Part shown: piece by piece, positions 19,882 to 32,000 of the stretch
How positions within the stretch are numbered: position 1 is the first letter of the stretch
Layout: the number at the start of each line of letters is the position of its first letter
Assembly: GCF_026914185.1 (NCBI RefSeq)
Contig: NC_070566.1
Span: forward strand, 1,302,001-1,366,000
Reading direction: 5' to 3'
From: Puccinia triticina
Lineage: Eukaryota; Basidiomycota; Pucciniomycetes; Pucciniales; Pucciniaceae
DNA: 64,000 nucleotides
The notes under the pieces: model-generated
Database searches by the model: none
What the model saw: the letters and a program-made list of their open reading frames with translations, nothing else
Told to the model about the DNA's origin: nothing
Position numbers and translations under genes: made by a program

Positions 19882-19921
19882 ATGTCCACCCTGATGGACG
19901 GCCGTACGTTAAGGTGGACAT
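19882..19921. repeat. 40-bp intergenic palindrome P2
   Basis: ATGTCCACC...GGTGGACAT with centre ACGGCCGT. It lies about 2.63 kb from the CACTA-2 left end and about 500 bp upstream of F2, matching P1 in CACTA-1. Confidence 0.7.
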
Positions 19922-20415
19922 ACTTGTCCAACCAGATCTGCGGTTCTTGGGCCCGACTGCAAGTGCCCGCAAGACCCAGTCGTGACGTTGGTTCAAGCCT
20001 TGTGTTGAATGATGAAAGGGAAGAAGGAAAGTGTGTGTGCACAGCAATTTATGACCAGACAAATCAAGGTAAATAATGGGAAACAAGTGTGGGCAAGGCT
20101 TTGAGAAGGAGGAAAACATCTTCACTGAAAGGGGAGTGGAGAATGCCAGACTGCCGCAGTGATGTGACTGCATTTAATTAAGGCAAACATGGTTCTGAAT
20201 TACGTAGACCCCGGCCCCGAAATGTGCCTATTGTGAGGCAGGTCTCCCTTTGTTGGGGGATCAAAGGCGCGACTGGCATGAATAGCCGGCATGAGGCTAT
20301 GTTCTCTTTTGGTGGAAGTGTTGCTGCACCCATCCTGATTCCATTTAAGCTCGACTTTTGCAGAGATCGCGTCTGAAGTTAGCCCCACTGCCATCCATCT
20401 ACACGCCTCCCAAAA

Positions 20416-20913
20416 ATGATTGAGGTGGCCGGTAACATTCACCTTTCTAATACCAATCCAACCCACATCCGCCAAGTAGGAGACGCAATTCATATTATCA
20501 CTTGCATCAAGTCCTATCAGATCTCTCGAGAAATTCAAATGTTGCCCTACCAAGAGTACACAGTAGTTTTAAAATCTTCACATTCAGTGGTCCCCGCGAT
20601 CCTATACGACTTCTGCACCCAAGTCTTTTTCTCTGGTCAACTTGTCATTTACCCCAGTCCAAGTCTCCCGGTCATTTGTGTCGAGCGTGGAGCTTGGCAG
20701 GTTCATCGAGGGCACTTTCCCCTTGCTCAGGAATTCGAGAACACTCACGCCTTTGGTTCAGTCTATGTTGCGAAGGTACACATGAACCGTTTTGCCGGTT
20801 GCGTGGGGTGGATTGAAGTTGTGGATCAAGAAATGAAATTAGTCAGTCTCTTCCCGTTACAACTGACCATCATATGTGTTAGAGTGGTTAATTGGAGTGT
20901 TGAGGATGCATGA
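20416..20913 (+). CDS. F2: small conserved protein of giant CACTA family (CACTA-2 copy)
   Basis: 165-aa open frame starting MIEVAGNIHL, homologous to 3698-3102 (blocks VPAILYDFCTQ, FFSGQL, WQVHRG, FPLAQEFE, IEVVDQ). The C-terminal ~20 residues differ, so the last exon or end may have changed. Function is unknown, and no signal peptide or membrane segment is obvious. It is the first gene from the left end of CACTA-2, about 3.16 kb in, and is convergent with gene A. The Met chosen coincides with the start of the conserved region in both copies. Confidence 0.65.
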   Translation: MIEVAGNIHLSNTNPTHIRQVGDAIHIITCIKSYQISREIQMLPYQEYTVVLKSSHSVVPAILYDFCTQVFFSGQLVIYPSPSLPVICVERGAWQVHRGHFPLAQEFENTHAFGSVYVAKVHMNRFAGCVGWIEVVDQEMKLVSLFPLQLTIICVRVVNWSVEDA

Positions 20914-21757
20914 TGTAGTCTAAGCTTGGTCGCATAAAGTTTTCGGCAACCCATGGCCAAGCGCACGAGTGCTTTCAGACGCTTCAACGTGGAGATCGCG
21001 TTAGGTTTGGAGGCGTGGCAGCAGAAGTTTCAAGTTCTGGAGGCGAGTTGCTTGTGTTGGGTGTCAGTAATTTCTTCCAAGTGATGTTCTGTATGAGGTT
21101 TCCAACTGAATGAGTATCCCGCAGGTTGAGTATGCTTCAAGGCTCCCAAGATTTGAGAAGACCACGTACAATCTGAGACAAAATCCAAAAACCCGCTTTG
21201 ATCTCCGAGTAAAAGATTGGAAGGCACCTGCAAACATCAGACAAAAGCCGCGCAAGAGGGGCCATCGCAAGAATTTTTAACCGTTCTTAGTCCCATCATT
21301 TTCATGTTCCGAGCTTGTGCAATGTTGTAATCATGCTGAATATGATCTGCAGAGCCTACTTTGAGGTGCCAATTATGTGTCCGGAGTTGCCAGTTTGGTG
21401 GATCATTCGTCCAAGTCATGGTCTTGGCAAGCAAGCGGCTGGCTTGCCAGGACCACTGCACGTTCTGGATCCGGCTTGCACATCTAAGATGTAACACTGA
21501 GGGTGCTGCAACTGGGGCGGCTACTCTGCCTCAGGCCCATTGACCCACAGCAACAGCGCACAATAGCTTGATTGCTCTGAGGAGTTGTGCACGAATTCAT
21601 CAAGATTGGTAGTTGAGGAATGTTAATTTACAATTGATAAAATCCACGGGAGGGACAGTGCATTGAAGCTAGCTCCCAAATACCTCTCTCAGGCGTACAA
21701 AGATTTGGAATCACACATAATCAAACTTTGGGTATGTATGTAGGAAACACTGGTCCT
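20914..21757. other. Intergenic gap between F2 and A in CACTA-2
   Basis: Non-coding by inspection. It matches the gap 2213-3101 of CACTA-1 in position, not obviously in sequence. Confidence 0.4.
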
Positions 21758-22239
21758 TTAGCACTCCTCGATTTCTCCTGATGTGTGCGGCAGGAGGAAA
21801 GATGAGGTAGGATTGAAGGTCTTCCAATGGTTCAGAAAGTCATTGGTGATGGCCTGGGCCAGCTCCATCCTGGTTGGCACTTGCACACTCGCAAGAGAGC
21901 AGATCTGTCCAGATGACTGAAAGACAGGGCTAAATATCCGTACAAGGTATGCCAAGAGGTTCTTCCAAATAGGCTCGTCGGGAGGGTGTGGGATCTTGGA
22001 GTTTGCCGTGATAATTGCCATTGCTTGGATCATTGACATGCATCCAGAAACTCCTGCCGTCCGATGGTCCCTCGAGGTGATGAACAGGCCACGAACTCCA
22101 CCAAGAACAAAGTAGACAAGAGGCTGAAAGTTCTGCTTTCTTTGGTATCGTTGGAGGTTTTGAGAAGCTTCCTCAAAAGTGTTGGCCAACTCCGCAGGAT
22201 TTTTCTCAACCTGGCAAACGGATGAGTTGGCTGACGGTG

Positions 22240-22652
22240 AGAGACTCCTGTCCGTACAAGCGGAGGCAGTCGTGTGAGGGGATGGGTGCTGTTTAGGCTG
22301 CCCTCGTGGCTGGGTGGTCCGTGGTGATGAGCGCTGAAAATGGGGGGGATCAGGGATAGCTATTGGGTTTTGGGTGGTTTTGAGAAGTTCGCCGGGGGTT
22401 TGGATCCTCGGCGGCGGTTGTTTTGTTTGAGGGGAAGGGAGATGTGATCTTAAGGAAGAGGAAGGAAAAAGATCCGGAAAACTCTGATGAAGGATGATCG
22501 GCGGGCAGAGCCCGTAAGTTGAAACTCTGAAGATAGGATCTATAAGCCCAGTGATGGTCCGTATTCCAGGGATCAGAATGCCATGGCCACCCATCATCCA
22601 AGTTCGAGCTGAACTTGGACTCCGGGCGACATGTCACATACATTTCATCACA
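22240..22652 (-). repeat. LTR-like fragment inside gene A copy
   Basis: On the minus strand it starts TGTGATGAAATG and shares a loosely similar opening with the LTR-like sequence starting at 62791 (TGTGATGAACATG, then GACATGT, and a CATGGC or GGCATGG block). The limits are uncertain. It lies in the stretch that the other gene A copy lacks, so it may be a degraded solo LTR. Confidence 0.4.
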
Positions 22653-23039
22653 TCCTCCGCGCGCTACACGCGCACACACTCACAACAAACAAGATAAAAA
22701 AGAAGAAAGGAAACAACACAAGGGAAAATTAAGGAAAACACAGCGTGATGAGTCAGGAAGAAAAGAACCAGAGGGAGGAAAATAAAAAGAGGAAAGAGAA
22801 AACAGAAAACACTCAAGACAGGCAGAACAAACAGAAGAGAAAGAAATCAGAAACAAACAAGGAAATAAACCCACATCAGGCGCTGTGTTAGGACCAAGAA
22901 AGCTGAAGAGGCATGGGGAACTGAGAAGGAAGGGAGATGGGAAAATGGACAGAAGGAAAAGGAGAGATAGGGGAGCCAGTTGAAGGTGGAAATGTGATGA
23001 GAAGAGATCTTGAGGCCTGGGGAGTTGGGACTGCACCAT

Positions 23040-23243
23040 AACTTTCATTGAGTCGCAAGACCCAATGTCGGATTACCTAATCAACTTTCATTGAGTCGCG
23101 GGACCCAATGTCGGATTACCTAATCAACTTTCATTGAGTCGCGGGACCCAATGTCGGATTACCTAATCAACTTTCATTGAGTCGCGGGACCCAATGACGG
23201 ATTACCTAATCAACTTTCATTGAGTCGCGGGACCCAATGACGG
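23040..23243. repeat. 43-bp tandem repeat, about 4.7 copies
   Basis: Unit begins AACTTTCATTGAGTCGCGGG. Copies begin at 23040, 23083, 23126, 23169 and 23212 (partial). Units differ at one to three bases. The array overlaps the end of the exon 3 reading frame of gene A (stop at 23206), so copy number may alter the protein end. It is a minisatellite, not CRISPR: there are no spacers. Confidence 0.9.
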
Positions 23244-25928
23244 ATTTCTGTCCACCCCAGCGTGGAAATTGAGTCTTGGGAAGTGAAAATAAACTTGAGT
23301 CTTGATGATCCTGCTGGCGGCGGTGATGCTCCTGAATAGCTGGCCACGAGAGGGGCCACCACAACGGGGCGCGATTGGCACGGGTTTTTGCCTTCTTCTT
23401 TGCTTCAGTCATAGGAGTGTTGCTGAGATGGTGTGTTTGGAAGATGATGTAGGCCATCAAAACATCAAGAATGATCTTGCGGAATTTGTGTAAAACATCC
23501 ACCAAGTGGAAACGCTCAGGGGGTTGGGAGGAGGATTCATTAGCTTGTGGCGGAGGGTTGAAGCTGGATGTTGAATTTTTCACGGCGTCAAGATAGGAGA
23601 GAGCTTCAACACCTTGATTGATGTGATCGGTCTCGCATGTGGAATTGACTTGAGCTGGCTTGAGAATGTTGTCAGCCATTAGCTCTACAGAAGCTGCGAT
23701 GAGCCTGGCCCACTCGGTGTGGACATGTTGAGGGGAGTTCAGTAACCTAAACAAGAACCGAACGAGAGTGGACTTGGGATGTTGAGTCTTGGCACCGGTT
23801 GGGATGAACGTTCCGGGTCTTAGCTTGTTGTCCTTGTTTGCAAAGCTGGTGAGAAGCTGGAAATTGACTAGATCTAGGCAATACCATTGCTCGTGGTCTG
23901 AGTGCGATAGGAATCGGTCGGCTGAGAGCAAACACAAAATATTGTCTCAGTTCTTTCACACCAGAGCAACTGACATTGATGATAGAAAGAGAGTCTCACC
24001 TAGGGACGTGATAGTGTGCATCCAAGCGGCGTATGAGCAAGATGTTCGATGGAAATCAAATGTAGGAGGCCCTGGAGGTGAATTTTGGGCTGCCCTTGCA
24101 CAGTGTTGAAGCAGGGAGGTCAGGGACGTCCAGGTGGTCTGATATTTTGACCAGTTTGGTTTGGTGCCATCTACATGTTGATGAATGCTGACCACCTCTC
24201 TGCGAATTGTGTCGGATTTGATAATTGTTAGTAGAGGAGAGCTTGGGATGGGATTGGGCCCTCTTGTGTCCGAGGGGGTTGGGTTAGCCATGCTGGATGT
24301 TGTTTGACCGGGATCTGGGGGAGGAGTGCTTTGGTCTGGAGTCTCGGGATTGAACACAGGTGTTTCATTGGGTCCATCGGAATCCTCGCCTCCATGGGCG
24401 GTATGCACGTTTGAACAATGAGAGTCTGTTGGTGGTGGCAGAGAAAGGTCTGTGGGCATCAAGTCGGTAGGCGCTGCACAATTGGAAGGACCGGACCTGG
24501 CGCAGTCGGCGGATGAGGGATCAGCGGGTGGTGAACTCCAGCTTTCGAATTGTCGGGTTGTGCCGGTGTCTGCCTGGGGCCCCGTTGGTGCGTCAAGACG
24601 ATTACGGGACAGGGCGGTTGTGGAGTCAGTCGCCTGGCTGCCAGCAGTGGGCCCTGGGGCAGGAGGTTCGCTTTGGCCTTCACCAAGGGTTTTGTTGGAT
24701 GAGGATGCGGGCTTGTTGAGGAGATCAACGGGCTTTTGGCCTGAGGGCTTCTTTGGACGTTTGCAAGTGCGGAGTTTGCGAGGTGCCGAGTGCTTGGATG
24801 TCTTAGAGCTGATGGTGGCCAAGTGGGTGATTTTGATGTCCTCCTCAGCCGGAAGCGCCCCATCTGCTTCCCACTCTTCTCGAGCCCGCCAGAGCGTCAG
24901 TTTTGCGTGGATAGTGTTTGTGGCAGGATGATTGGTTCACGGAACAGGCTTACTTCGTTTGCAGGCTGTGATAGACAAGGCTAGCTTTTTGGCAACCCGT
25001 TTGCAACTTCGAGGGAGTTTGAGAGCGAGGATTTCTTTGGCTGATTGGGTGGCTGCTTTGATGGATCATCCGAACTCTTCTGCACTGATCTCCTGTATCT
25101 CAGTAGGAAGGATCGCCTTTTTAGGTTGTAATAATCCCAGAGCGACTGACGACGGGCTCTGGAGTGCAAACTGTGCAAAAGATGGTGCAGTCAGTAGTGG
25201 CCTCCGCGAGGTGTTCTGTTCGAGTTCCTGTTGGGCTTTGGCAATGGTAGTGTGTCAGCTTGAGCTCAGGGCACTAGGCACAGATTTTGCCGGTTCTTAC
25301 TAGGAGGAGGAGTACCATCCGATGAATTAGAAGATTCTTCTGAAGACTCAGACTGACTGAAATCGGTACTGGGAGGTTGCATCTTTTGGTTGGCGTTTGA
25401 CTTCTGTTGATGGGAAGGGAGGAGGAGGATTGAAATCACAGAGGGTTGGCCGGATTGAGTGGAGGGTGGGACAAACAAATAGGAGCTGAAATCGGTGGGC
25501 TTTTACACCCCAACTGAAAAGAAACACAGCCTTTGCGAAGTCATGTCCACCCAGCCTTTGTATTCATGCTGTGAACATCTCCCTTGTTCAAACCTGCCAG
25601 CTTGCTTGGCTGCTCAGCGCAACGATGCAGCTGCCTTATTTGGGACAAAATGATGACATAATGTGCTCATGTGGGCAGTTTAAGATTCTTATTTTCAAGC
25701 ATTGGTGATGAAATCTTGCTCACTGAAGAGTCAAGACTCATGCCTGTAGATGTCAGCCGTATCTGAGACGCAACTTTGTGAATGGCAGAAAGCTGAGGTC
25801 ACTCTTGTGTTTGCCCGTCAGCAGACATGTGTCTGCTCGTGGGCAAACACAAGAGTGGTTCCTCACTCATCGGTGTGGAGGCGTTAAGATGCGCTGCGTA
25901 CCGACTTGGTAATCGTATATGCCTGTCC

Positions 25929-25968
25929 ATGTCAACCGCAACGGACGGCCGTACGTTGTGGTGGACAC
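25929..25968. repeat. 40-bp intergenic palindrome P3
   Basis: ATGTCAACC...GGTGGACAC with centre ACGGCCGT. One outer-arm base has changed (CAACC for CCACC). Confidence 0.65.
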
Positions 25969-26211
25969 TGATTTTGAAGGTGAATCTCGACTTGGTGGGG
26001 ATTTGGTCCAAGCCTAATCATCCCTGAGTCCAACCGGAACAGCCGGGATACGACCAAGTTCGAGGACGCATCAGCACTGCCACGTCCCAGAGATCTCACT
26101 ACCAAGAAGTTCAGCTGATGTAGACTTGGCGTGGTCTACCTCCAGCACATGACTGATTCCCTTTCTGGTCCCACACAATGAGTACAGTCCACTGCGTGTC
26201 AGTGCCTGAAG

Positions 26212-26251
26212 TTGTCCACCGTAACGTTCGGCCGTACGTTAGGGTGGACAC
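26212..26251. repeat. 40-bp intergenic palindrome P4
   Basis: TGTCCACCGTAACGT on the left, TTAGGGTGGACA on the right, centre TCGGCCGT. Only about 240 bp from P3. Confidence 0.7.
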
Positions 26252-26514
26252 CCAATGCCTCACAGTGTCTGCACTGTGCACGAGTGACCAAATGTTTTAA
26301 GCAACGGTGCACCCTTCATGACACTTACATAGATCGTTCACCGAGGTGGGGGGGCCGAGGTGTTTGTGCTGTAGGTGCGTGCGTGAGTATCTGTGGCTGT
26401 GCGTCACAGTCACTTCAACTCGGACACAGACATCATGGGTTGGGCTTTGAGGAAGAGCCTCATGACAATTGGGCTAAAGTGGGCTGCGGCGCGAATTTGG
26501 GGGCTCCTTACACA

Positions 26515-26554
26515 CTGTCCACCGCAACGTATGGCCAAACGTTACGGTGGACAA
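26515..26554. repeat. 40-bp intergenic palindrome P5
   Basis: TGTCCACCGCAACGT on the left and AAACGTTACGGTGGACA on the right, with centre ATGGCCAA instead of CGGCCG. Arms remain mostly complementary. Confidence 0.65.
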
Positions 26555-26876
26555 CCATTATCATGGTTCTCCCCGTCACACCCATCTGAGCTTTTGCATC
26601 ACTCTCATTTGTGCTCTGGGCCTCCACATGGCATCAACGAGTGAGCCCCAGATGTGAATCATCATAACTTGCACTCAGTCTCATGGACATCGGTCTACTG
26701 CAACGGTGCACAAGCTTTGCAGCGCGGTGAATCCAGATTAATCCCACCAATCCCTCACTCTTCAGCGGGTCGAGGATGAATAATTCATTACTGATAACAC
26801 ATTTTGAAAACGGTAGAACCCACCCCGTGGATGTATCTTGAGATTTTGAGACGCGGAAGAAGGGAGAAAGGGCGCC

Positions 26877-28606
26877 TCAATGATCTACTTCAATTGAGCC
26901 CCCTGGTGCTGACCCCGCCGGTCCTGATGCGGGTCCCTGCCCAGAGCCTCCGCCCGTCGATCCACTCGGCCCGGGGACTCCTCCAGGTGTGGAATTCGTG
27001 GCTGCCAAAGAACTGCTGGATGCCGAGTTTCCAACGTGCCGGTGGCAGAGTTCCCTCATGTTTTCGGCAATAGTCTTGAGATCCATAGCGGGGACTTTTG
27101 AGACGGTATCTCGCTTGAAACCGCTGAGCTGCTTCCAATATGACTGACTATAGCAATCCATTGGCAACCCGCATGGTACCCCGACAATTCCCTTGGTGTG
27201 TTTGAAGGTCCGTGTGGACCGCGTGTATAGGTTGTGGTTCGCGGCGATGGTCTTCGGATGCTGGGCCTGCGCAATCACCATTTTGTCAAGGCAGTGGAGG
27301 ATAGTCGTGAGATCGTCACTTCGCCAGTCCCCCACAACACCAACAGGTGCCAATCCCTTCCCAGCATCTTCAATATCAGAGCCGCATTCCTTTTGTTCCA
27401 CGATGCTGGCCAAGTTGATGTTTTTGTCAAACAACTTGTTGATAATTTCACATCTCTTGTCCTTGATCTGAAGCAGTATACCATCACCCAGAAAACAACA
27501 GGTAAGTCAGCTGGCAGTACAGGAGACACAGAATATTATTACCGGGAACGTACCCTCTTGCGCCATTGTTGATATTGCTCTTTTGTAGCCTTCAATTCCT
27601 TCATCTTGTTGTAAGCGGCTTGATCCATATTTCGGTATTCCCGAATCTCACGTGACTTGGTGTTGAGCCATCGGCGGATGATAGCGGGAGCTTGACCAGC
27701 CTGCTGGTCAGACACCGAGGTTGTTCGCCGAATCCATTCGACTGCCTTCAACGCCAGCACTTCCGTTATAGATGAGTTCCAAGCAGAGGTAACATCCCCG
27801 CCAGCTTCCCACTGGAAGGTGACCCGTGAGATTCCAGCCAACGCCAGGGTCCTCTCGACATCGGCTGTAGTTTGGGCGTTGATTGGCTGAAAGCCTCTCC
27901 CTGGGCCCTTCAAGACGGCTGGAGTAAAGGGTGGTTGGGTCATGTTTTTGCGGATTTCTTTCTCAGCCACAGACACATAGTAGTCGATCTCTGCCTCTGT
28001 CTTGCCAGCAAGAGATGTTCGGACCCTATCCAATTGAGTGAGGATGGTAGCACTGCGCTGCTCGATCCAGTATCAGTTGTGCAGCTCACCATCGTTTGGC
28101 GAGACGGGGTAGTCTTGAGGCTTGTCTGGATTGCCAAGAAAGAATTTGACAAATCCCTGGATCTTCCGAGAGTAGAGGTCGTAGTGCTCGGCCAGTGATC
28201 CCTTTTGCGCTATTCCTTTGGCGCGTCGGCCCGATCGCCGCTTGCCCTCCGCATCCTCTGCTTGTTGTCTGGCTTGTCTGGCCTTGGATACCACAAAGTG
28301 AGGGTCCAAGCGCGATTCGTCAGCGACCTCAGGGCTCATTTGCTTCGCCAGAGGCACCCCTACCAAAACGTGAGGAATGTCAGTCCGGAGATCCTCTGGT
28401 GATGTGTGCAAGCTCTTCCACTTGCCTTGATTGTCAGTCCCCATCGAGGAATCACCGCCGACGCGGGTTCCTTCGGCCTGGAATTCGGGAACAAGGCGAT
28501 CCACCAGCGAGGAAATCCATCCGTCCTCAGGAGCTCTCATTGGGGAAGAATCACCCGTATCCTCGGGTTGGTCACCTGGGGGACCACTTGCATCATTCAT
28601 GACCAC
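26877..28606 (-). pseudogene. Giant CACTA accessory gene 2 (one TGA in frame)
   Basis: It starts MVMNDASGPPGDQ at 28606. Residues 1-177 end in ELHN, followed by TGA at 28073-28075. The same frame then continues YWIEQRSATILTQLDRVR through 27554, so a single C-to-T or G-to-A change broke it. Intron 27468-27553 (GTACGT...TTCAG, 86 nt) joins in phase to IKDKRCEIINK, ending at 26877 with a Gly/Ser/Pro-rich tail. The middle carries a basic patch (KRRSGRRAKG) and PGRGFQPINAQ, SRVTFQWEAGG and APAIIRRWLNTK. I do not recognise a domain. It lies directly downstream of tnp2 on the same strand (about 430 bp), the usual place of a second CACTA gene such as a TnpA-like DNA-binding protein. That role is inferred from position only. 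Confidence 0.68.
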
Positions 28607-29032
28607 CTGTTATCGCTGGAAGGATTGAGACAGCGCGTGGAAGTACGGATTTTAGTTATCAAAGGGGCACGGCGGAGGGTCTGATTAATTCAAGCTTGAT
28701 ACGTCTGAGGCTAATTTCTCGGGAGATAGGGTTGCAATGATAAGAGAACTAAGTCACAACAGTGACTATACTCAGAAGATAAAAAAATTCAGACAGACAT
28801 CGGACTGAGATAGCTCTGACGGTGAACAGCGGAGTATCTTGGTCTTAGATTATGTGCGTATACAGCAAGAGTCAATTGAATCCTCTGGCTCCTTTGTTCC
28901 ACTCCTGACTCGTTCAACTTGCCGAGGCACAGCACACCCTTTCACAGATACTTCATATCAGCTCTCCACCACGCCCTCCCAACCCTGAAGCAAACAGTAA
29001 CCAAAGCATTGTGCTCAGATTAACCACACACA
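28607..29032. other. Gap between tnp2 and accessory gene 2
   Basis: About 430 bp, AT-rich in part, no gene seen. Probably the tnp2 3' end and gene 2 promoter. Confidence 0.4.
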
Positions 29033-32000
29033 TCAGTTTGAATTGTAGCCAAACAAACTCACCCCGGTCCCCAATCCAACAGCACTCACGGTTTCAATAG
29101 GCAGTCCAAAGGTCCCCGCTGCGTGTGACATTATGGCAACATGCCCAATAATTCGATCGCTGTTGATCACCACTGCACTGTCATGCTTGGCCTTGACTAA
29201 TCGACAGTTGAGATCCGGATAATCGCCATAAGGATCCTCACTCCTTTGAAGCTCATCGAAAGGGTTGATGACCAACCAAGTTTTTGACGGTGTTTGGCCG
29301 GAACGGAAAATTAGTTCTGTCTCGCCAAACCGTTGATTCTGGCCTAGGAAGAACTCAACCAAGCAGTTTCCATGGTGCTGCTGCTTTGATGTGAAGGATT
29401 TTCTGTTTAGCAGAACACTTTTCACCGCTTCAACCGCGGGGCTCAAATGTTGATCTAACTGAGCCGAGCCCCGCCTGCCGCTGGATCCACTGTTGCGCGC
29501 CACTGCGTGTTTCCACTTCTGGAACAAAGGCTTGTCAAGGTTGAATATTGCGCCTTCCTTTGTCTCTAAATCATCTCCACCTGACAAGCTCCAGCATGTG
29601 GGGTCATTGAGGAGAAAGGAAAAGTTTGAGTTGATATGCCATTTCGTAATCAAAGTCTTGGGTATCTCGTCTGTTTCAGAATGAATCAATGAGTTATCAA
29701 CTTCGTCAGCAGAGAAGTACACATGAGCAAACACTGACTGAGGTGGTGGTTTGTCGGTAACCTCTGCAACATCCCGTTTACCCTTTCCTGCGCCCAAGCT
29801 GCCGTGGATCGAGGAGGGCCAAAGCGACGGATCACTTCGCTGAAATGCTGTGTGAGATGCAAGTTTGGCGTGCTGGGTTCTCCTGGCCACCCACTATGTA
29901 AACATTTTCGGTACTCCAATATCATACAGTCGAGTTCGCCAAGATCTTGCCGCTTGAACTTTGGGAGGGTCAGAAAGTGTGCAATTTTCGACAGTGTGGA
30001 GGTTGATTCTAGGAGGAAAGAAATTCGCCTCCTGCTCTCCTCTGTGGCGGCGTCCCGGTGAGCTTTGACCCACAGGGGAATCAAGGCAATAGTGTAGTAC
30101 ACCTTGTAAAGTATTAGCCACTCAGCAGCCTTCAAGGAACCATGATTGGCCGCGCCCAAATTTCGCGGCAATCTATCGATCCAAGATGGCAAGACCGTGT
30201 GTAGAATCGTTCGGCGCACAACGTCAAGTTCCTCCGGCAGCAACCTGGGACTATCAGAATCTTCACCTCTTATGGGTCGGGCGCGCGATTTCCTTTGGCC
30301 AGCTGTGATAGTATCATCGCTCCGGCCATCCTCCTCCGTCTCACTGATCTCCTCTTCAACATACAACTTGGAGAGGTCTTTCTTCCTTGAACGGAGCAGA
30401 TAGGAATTTGTGGATGTGGATGAAGAGTCAGAGCTAGCCTGAGTTTGAACGATAGCACTTTTGGAAGGCCCAATGCTGGAGGCTTGTCGTGTTCTCTTCC
30501 TAGTGTGATCCGCGGCAGGAGGGTCCTCACTCGGATTGGCACGCTTGCGTTTGCTCCTGCGATTGACGTGCTGGGCCTGATCAGCAAATGGAGGCTCGCC
30601 GTACGATTTAGCATTCTGCCAGTTTTCATCGAGCTCTTGCATAGATTGGAGCCGGGCTCCAGCTGAGGCCAGATCCATAAAACGCATGCTGTGGTCCTTC
30701 AGGTCACCCAGGATCAACGCGTGCATGAGTTCAATTGAAGAGTGCCGAACGGGGCGCCAATAAGGAAGCTCGTTGAGAACACTCCATCGGACACCGTGCT
30801 CCTTGGAATACTTCTGGCGCTCGGTGTAATTGTCAATCCGGAGCCACTCAGATGCTTTTTGCAAATGTATGTCATCCGACCGGCTGGCAAATCGAGCTGT
30901 ATTTGTCTCTTCTAGATGATTCCTGCTTAGGCAGCAGAAGGAACAAAACCAGGTGGCCGCGTGACTTCCAAATCCGGCCGTCTTCCGCAAGGCTGGTAGA
31001 TCCCCAATAAGTGGGAAGATAGCTACTCGAATTGTTCTACCAGTGGGATGGAGACTTGTCGATTCAAAGAAAACACCTTTCCAAAATTCTTTCAGCTCGT
31101 CGACTAAGGGGCGCAATACGTGATTGATCTCTTCTAGCCTTGGTTCCTTTGGTCCTGGGATGATGCCAAAGAGAAAAATGTTTGCAGGCTTATATCGATC
31201 TTGTGGTGGCAGATTGAGACAAACTAGCATGATTGCCCCTATGGAAATGTGCTTGCCAAGATTTGAGCTGCCTTCTGGTCTGAACCAATCGAGATACAGG
31301 CTGAAGACAATATTTCCTGAACTGCGTGTATACAGCCCCGAACCGTCATCCGCATTTGGAAATGTTTGCCAAACAGTTCCATGCCATACGTCCTCCATTG
31401 GTTGATCGTCGTTCCAATTGTTAGCAGTAAGACTCGAATCAAGCAAAGCTTCAAACGGAGGTTGCGCAAGACGGCTGCTTAACCAAGATTTCAGGGAAAC
31501 ATACATGAAGGTTTGAACTGGAACAGTTTTTCGATCCTTGTTAACCTTGAAGAGGGGTTCATCACAAGTTGGATTGATGTTCTGGGCTTTGGCCCACTTG
31601 CAGTAACCTTGCTTGTGCGAAAGAAAAGGCTTGGAGCATTGTGGAGGATCTTCACCGTTGTTCGAGTACAGTGCAAAGCATTTCTTGCAACACACCCGCG
31701 TTGTTAACTGGGGATTCAAGCCAAGGCAATGGAAGACGGCGTCGGGAGTCTTGGGGATTTGCTCAAAAATTGGCATCGGATCAATATTTGTAGAATTCTT
31801 CATGCTCCAGATCTGCGCAAGAAGTAGAACGTTTGCCCTCGCAGCCTCCAAGAAATCAGCGGCACCAGATTTACTGAGCTTGTTGGAAAAGATTGAAGAC
31901 ACCAGCTGATTCATTACTTGCTTGCAAAAAGATTCTTCCAGAAAGACCCGTGTCGCACTAGTAGTGGTGCCGGCAACTTGTGAAGAGCCCAATGGGTGGA

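Larger units (their letters stand above)
21758..25382 (-). pseudogene. Gene A of giant CACTA family, CACTA-2 copy
   Basis: Unknown family, same as 1-2212. The start is the ATG at 25382-25380 (MQPPSTDFSQSESSEES, an acidic Ser-rich tail). Exon 1 ends at 25301, with intron 25236-25300. Exon 2 holds a Pro/Ser-rich and basic region (KLRTCKRPKKP) and the block NWSKYQTTW. Intron 23922-23999 leads to exon 3 with QWYCLDLVNF and HTEWARLIAAS. The C-terminal block QNFQPLVYFVLGGVRG to NDFLNHW ends at 21758. Two in-frame TGA codons break exon 2 (25066-25068 and 24937-24939). The part between about 22240 and 23350 has no match in the CACTA-1 copy; it contains a 43-bp tandem repeat and an LTR-like start, so it is probably an insertion. 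Confidence 0.7.
25383..26876. other. Intergenic region with three palindromes
   Basis: Between the start of gene A and the end of accessory gene 2. It contains palindromes P3, P4 and P5 and no convincing gene. An inverted pair of about 12 bases (CTCTTGTGTTTG...CAAACACAAGAG) at about 25803-25853 forms another small hairpin. Confidence 0.55.

Noticed and set aside
22680..23048. Phe/Leu/Ser-rich 122-codon frame
   Set aside because: Low-complexity sequence of a CT-rich stretch next to the 43-bp repeats; likely not a protein.
23040..23243. CRISPR array
   Set aside because: Units are directly adjacent without spacers, and the organism is eukaryotic.
27872..28602. Plus-strand frames over accessory gene 2
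   Set aside because: Antisense shadows; the minus-strand frame joins across a good intron and keeps phase over the single TGA.
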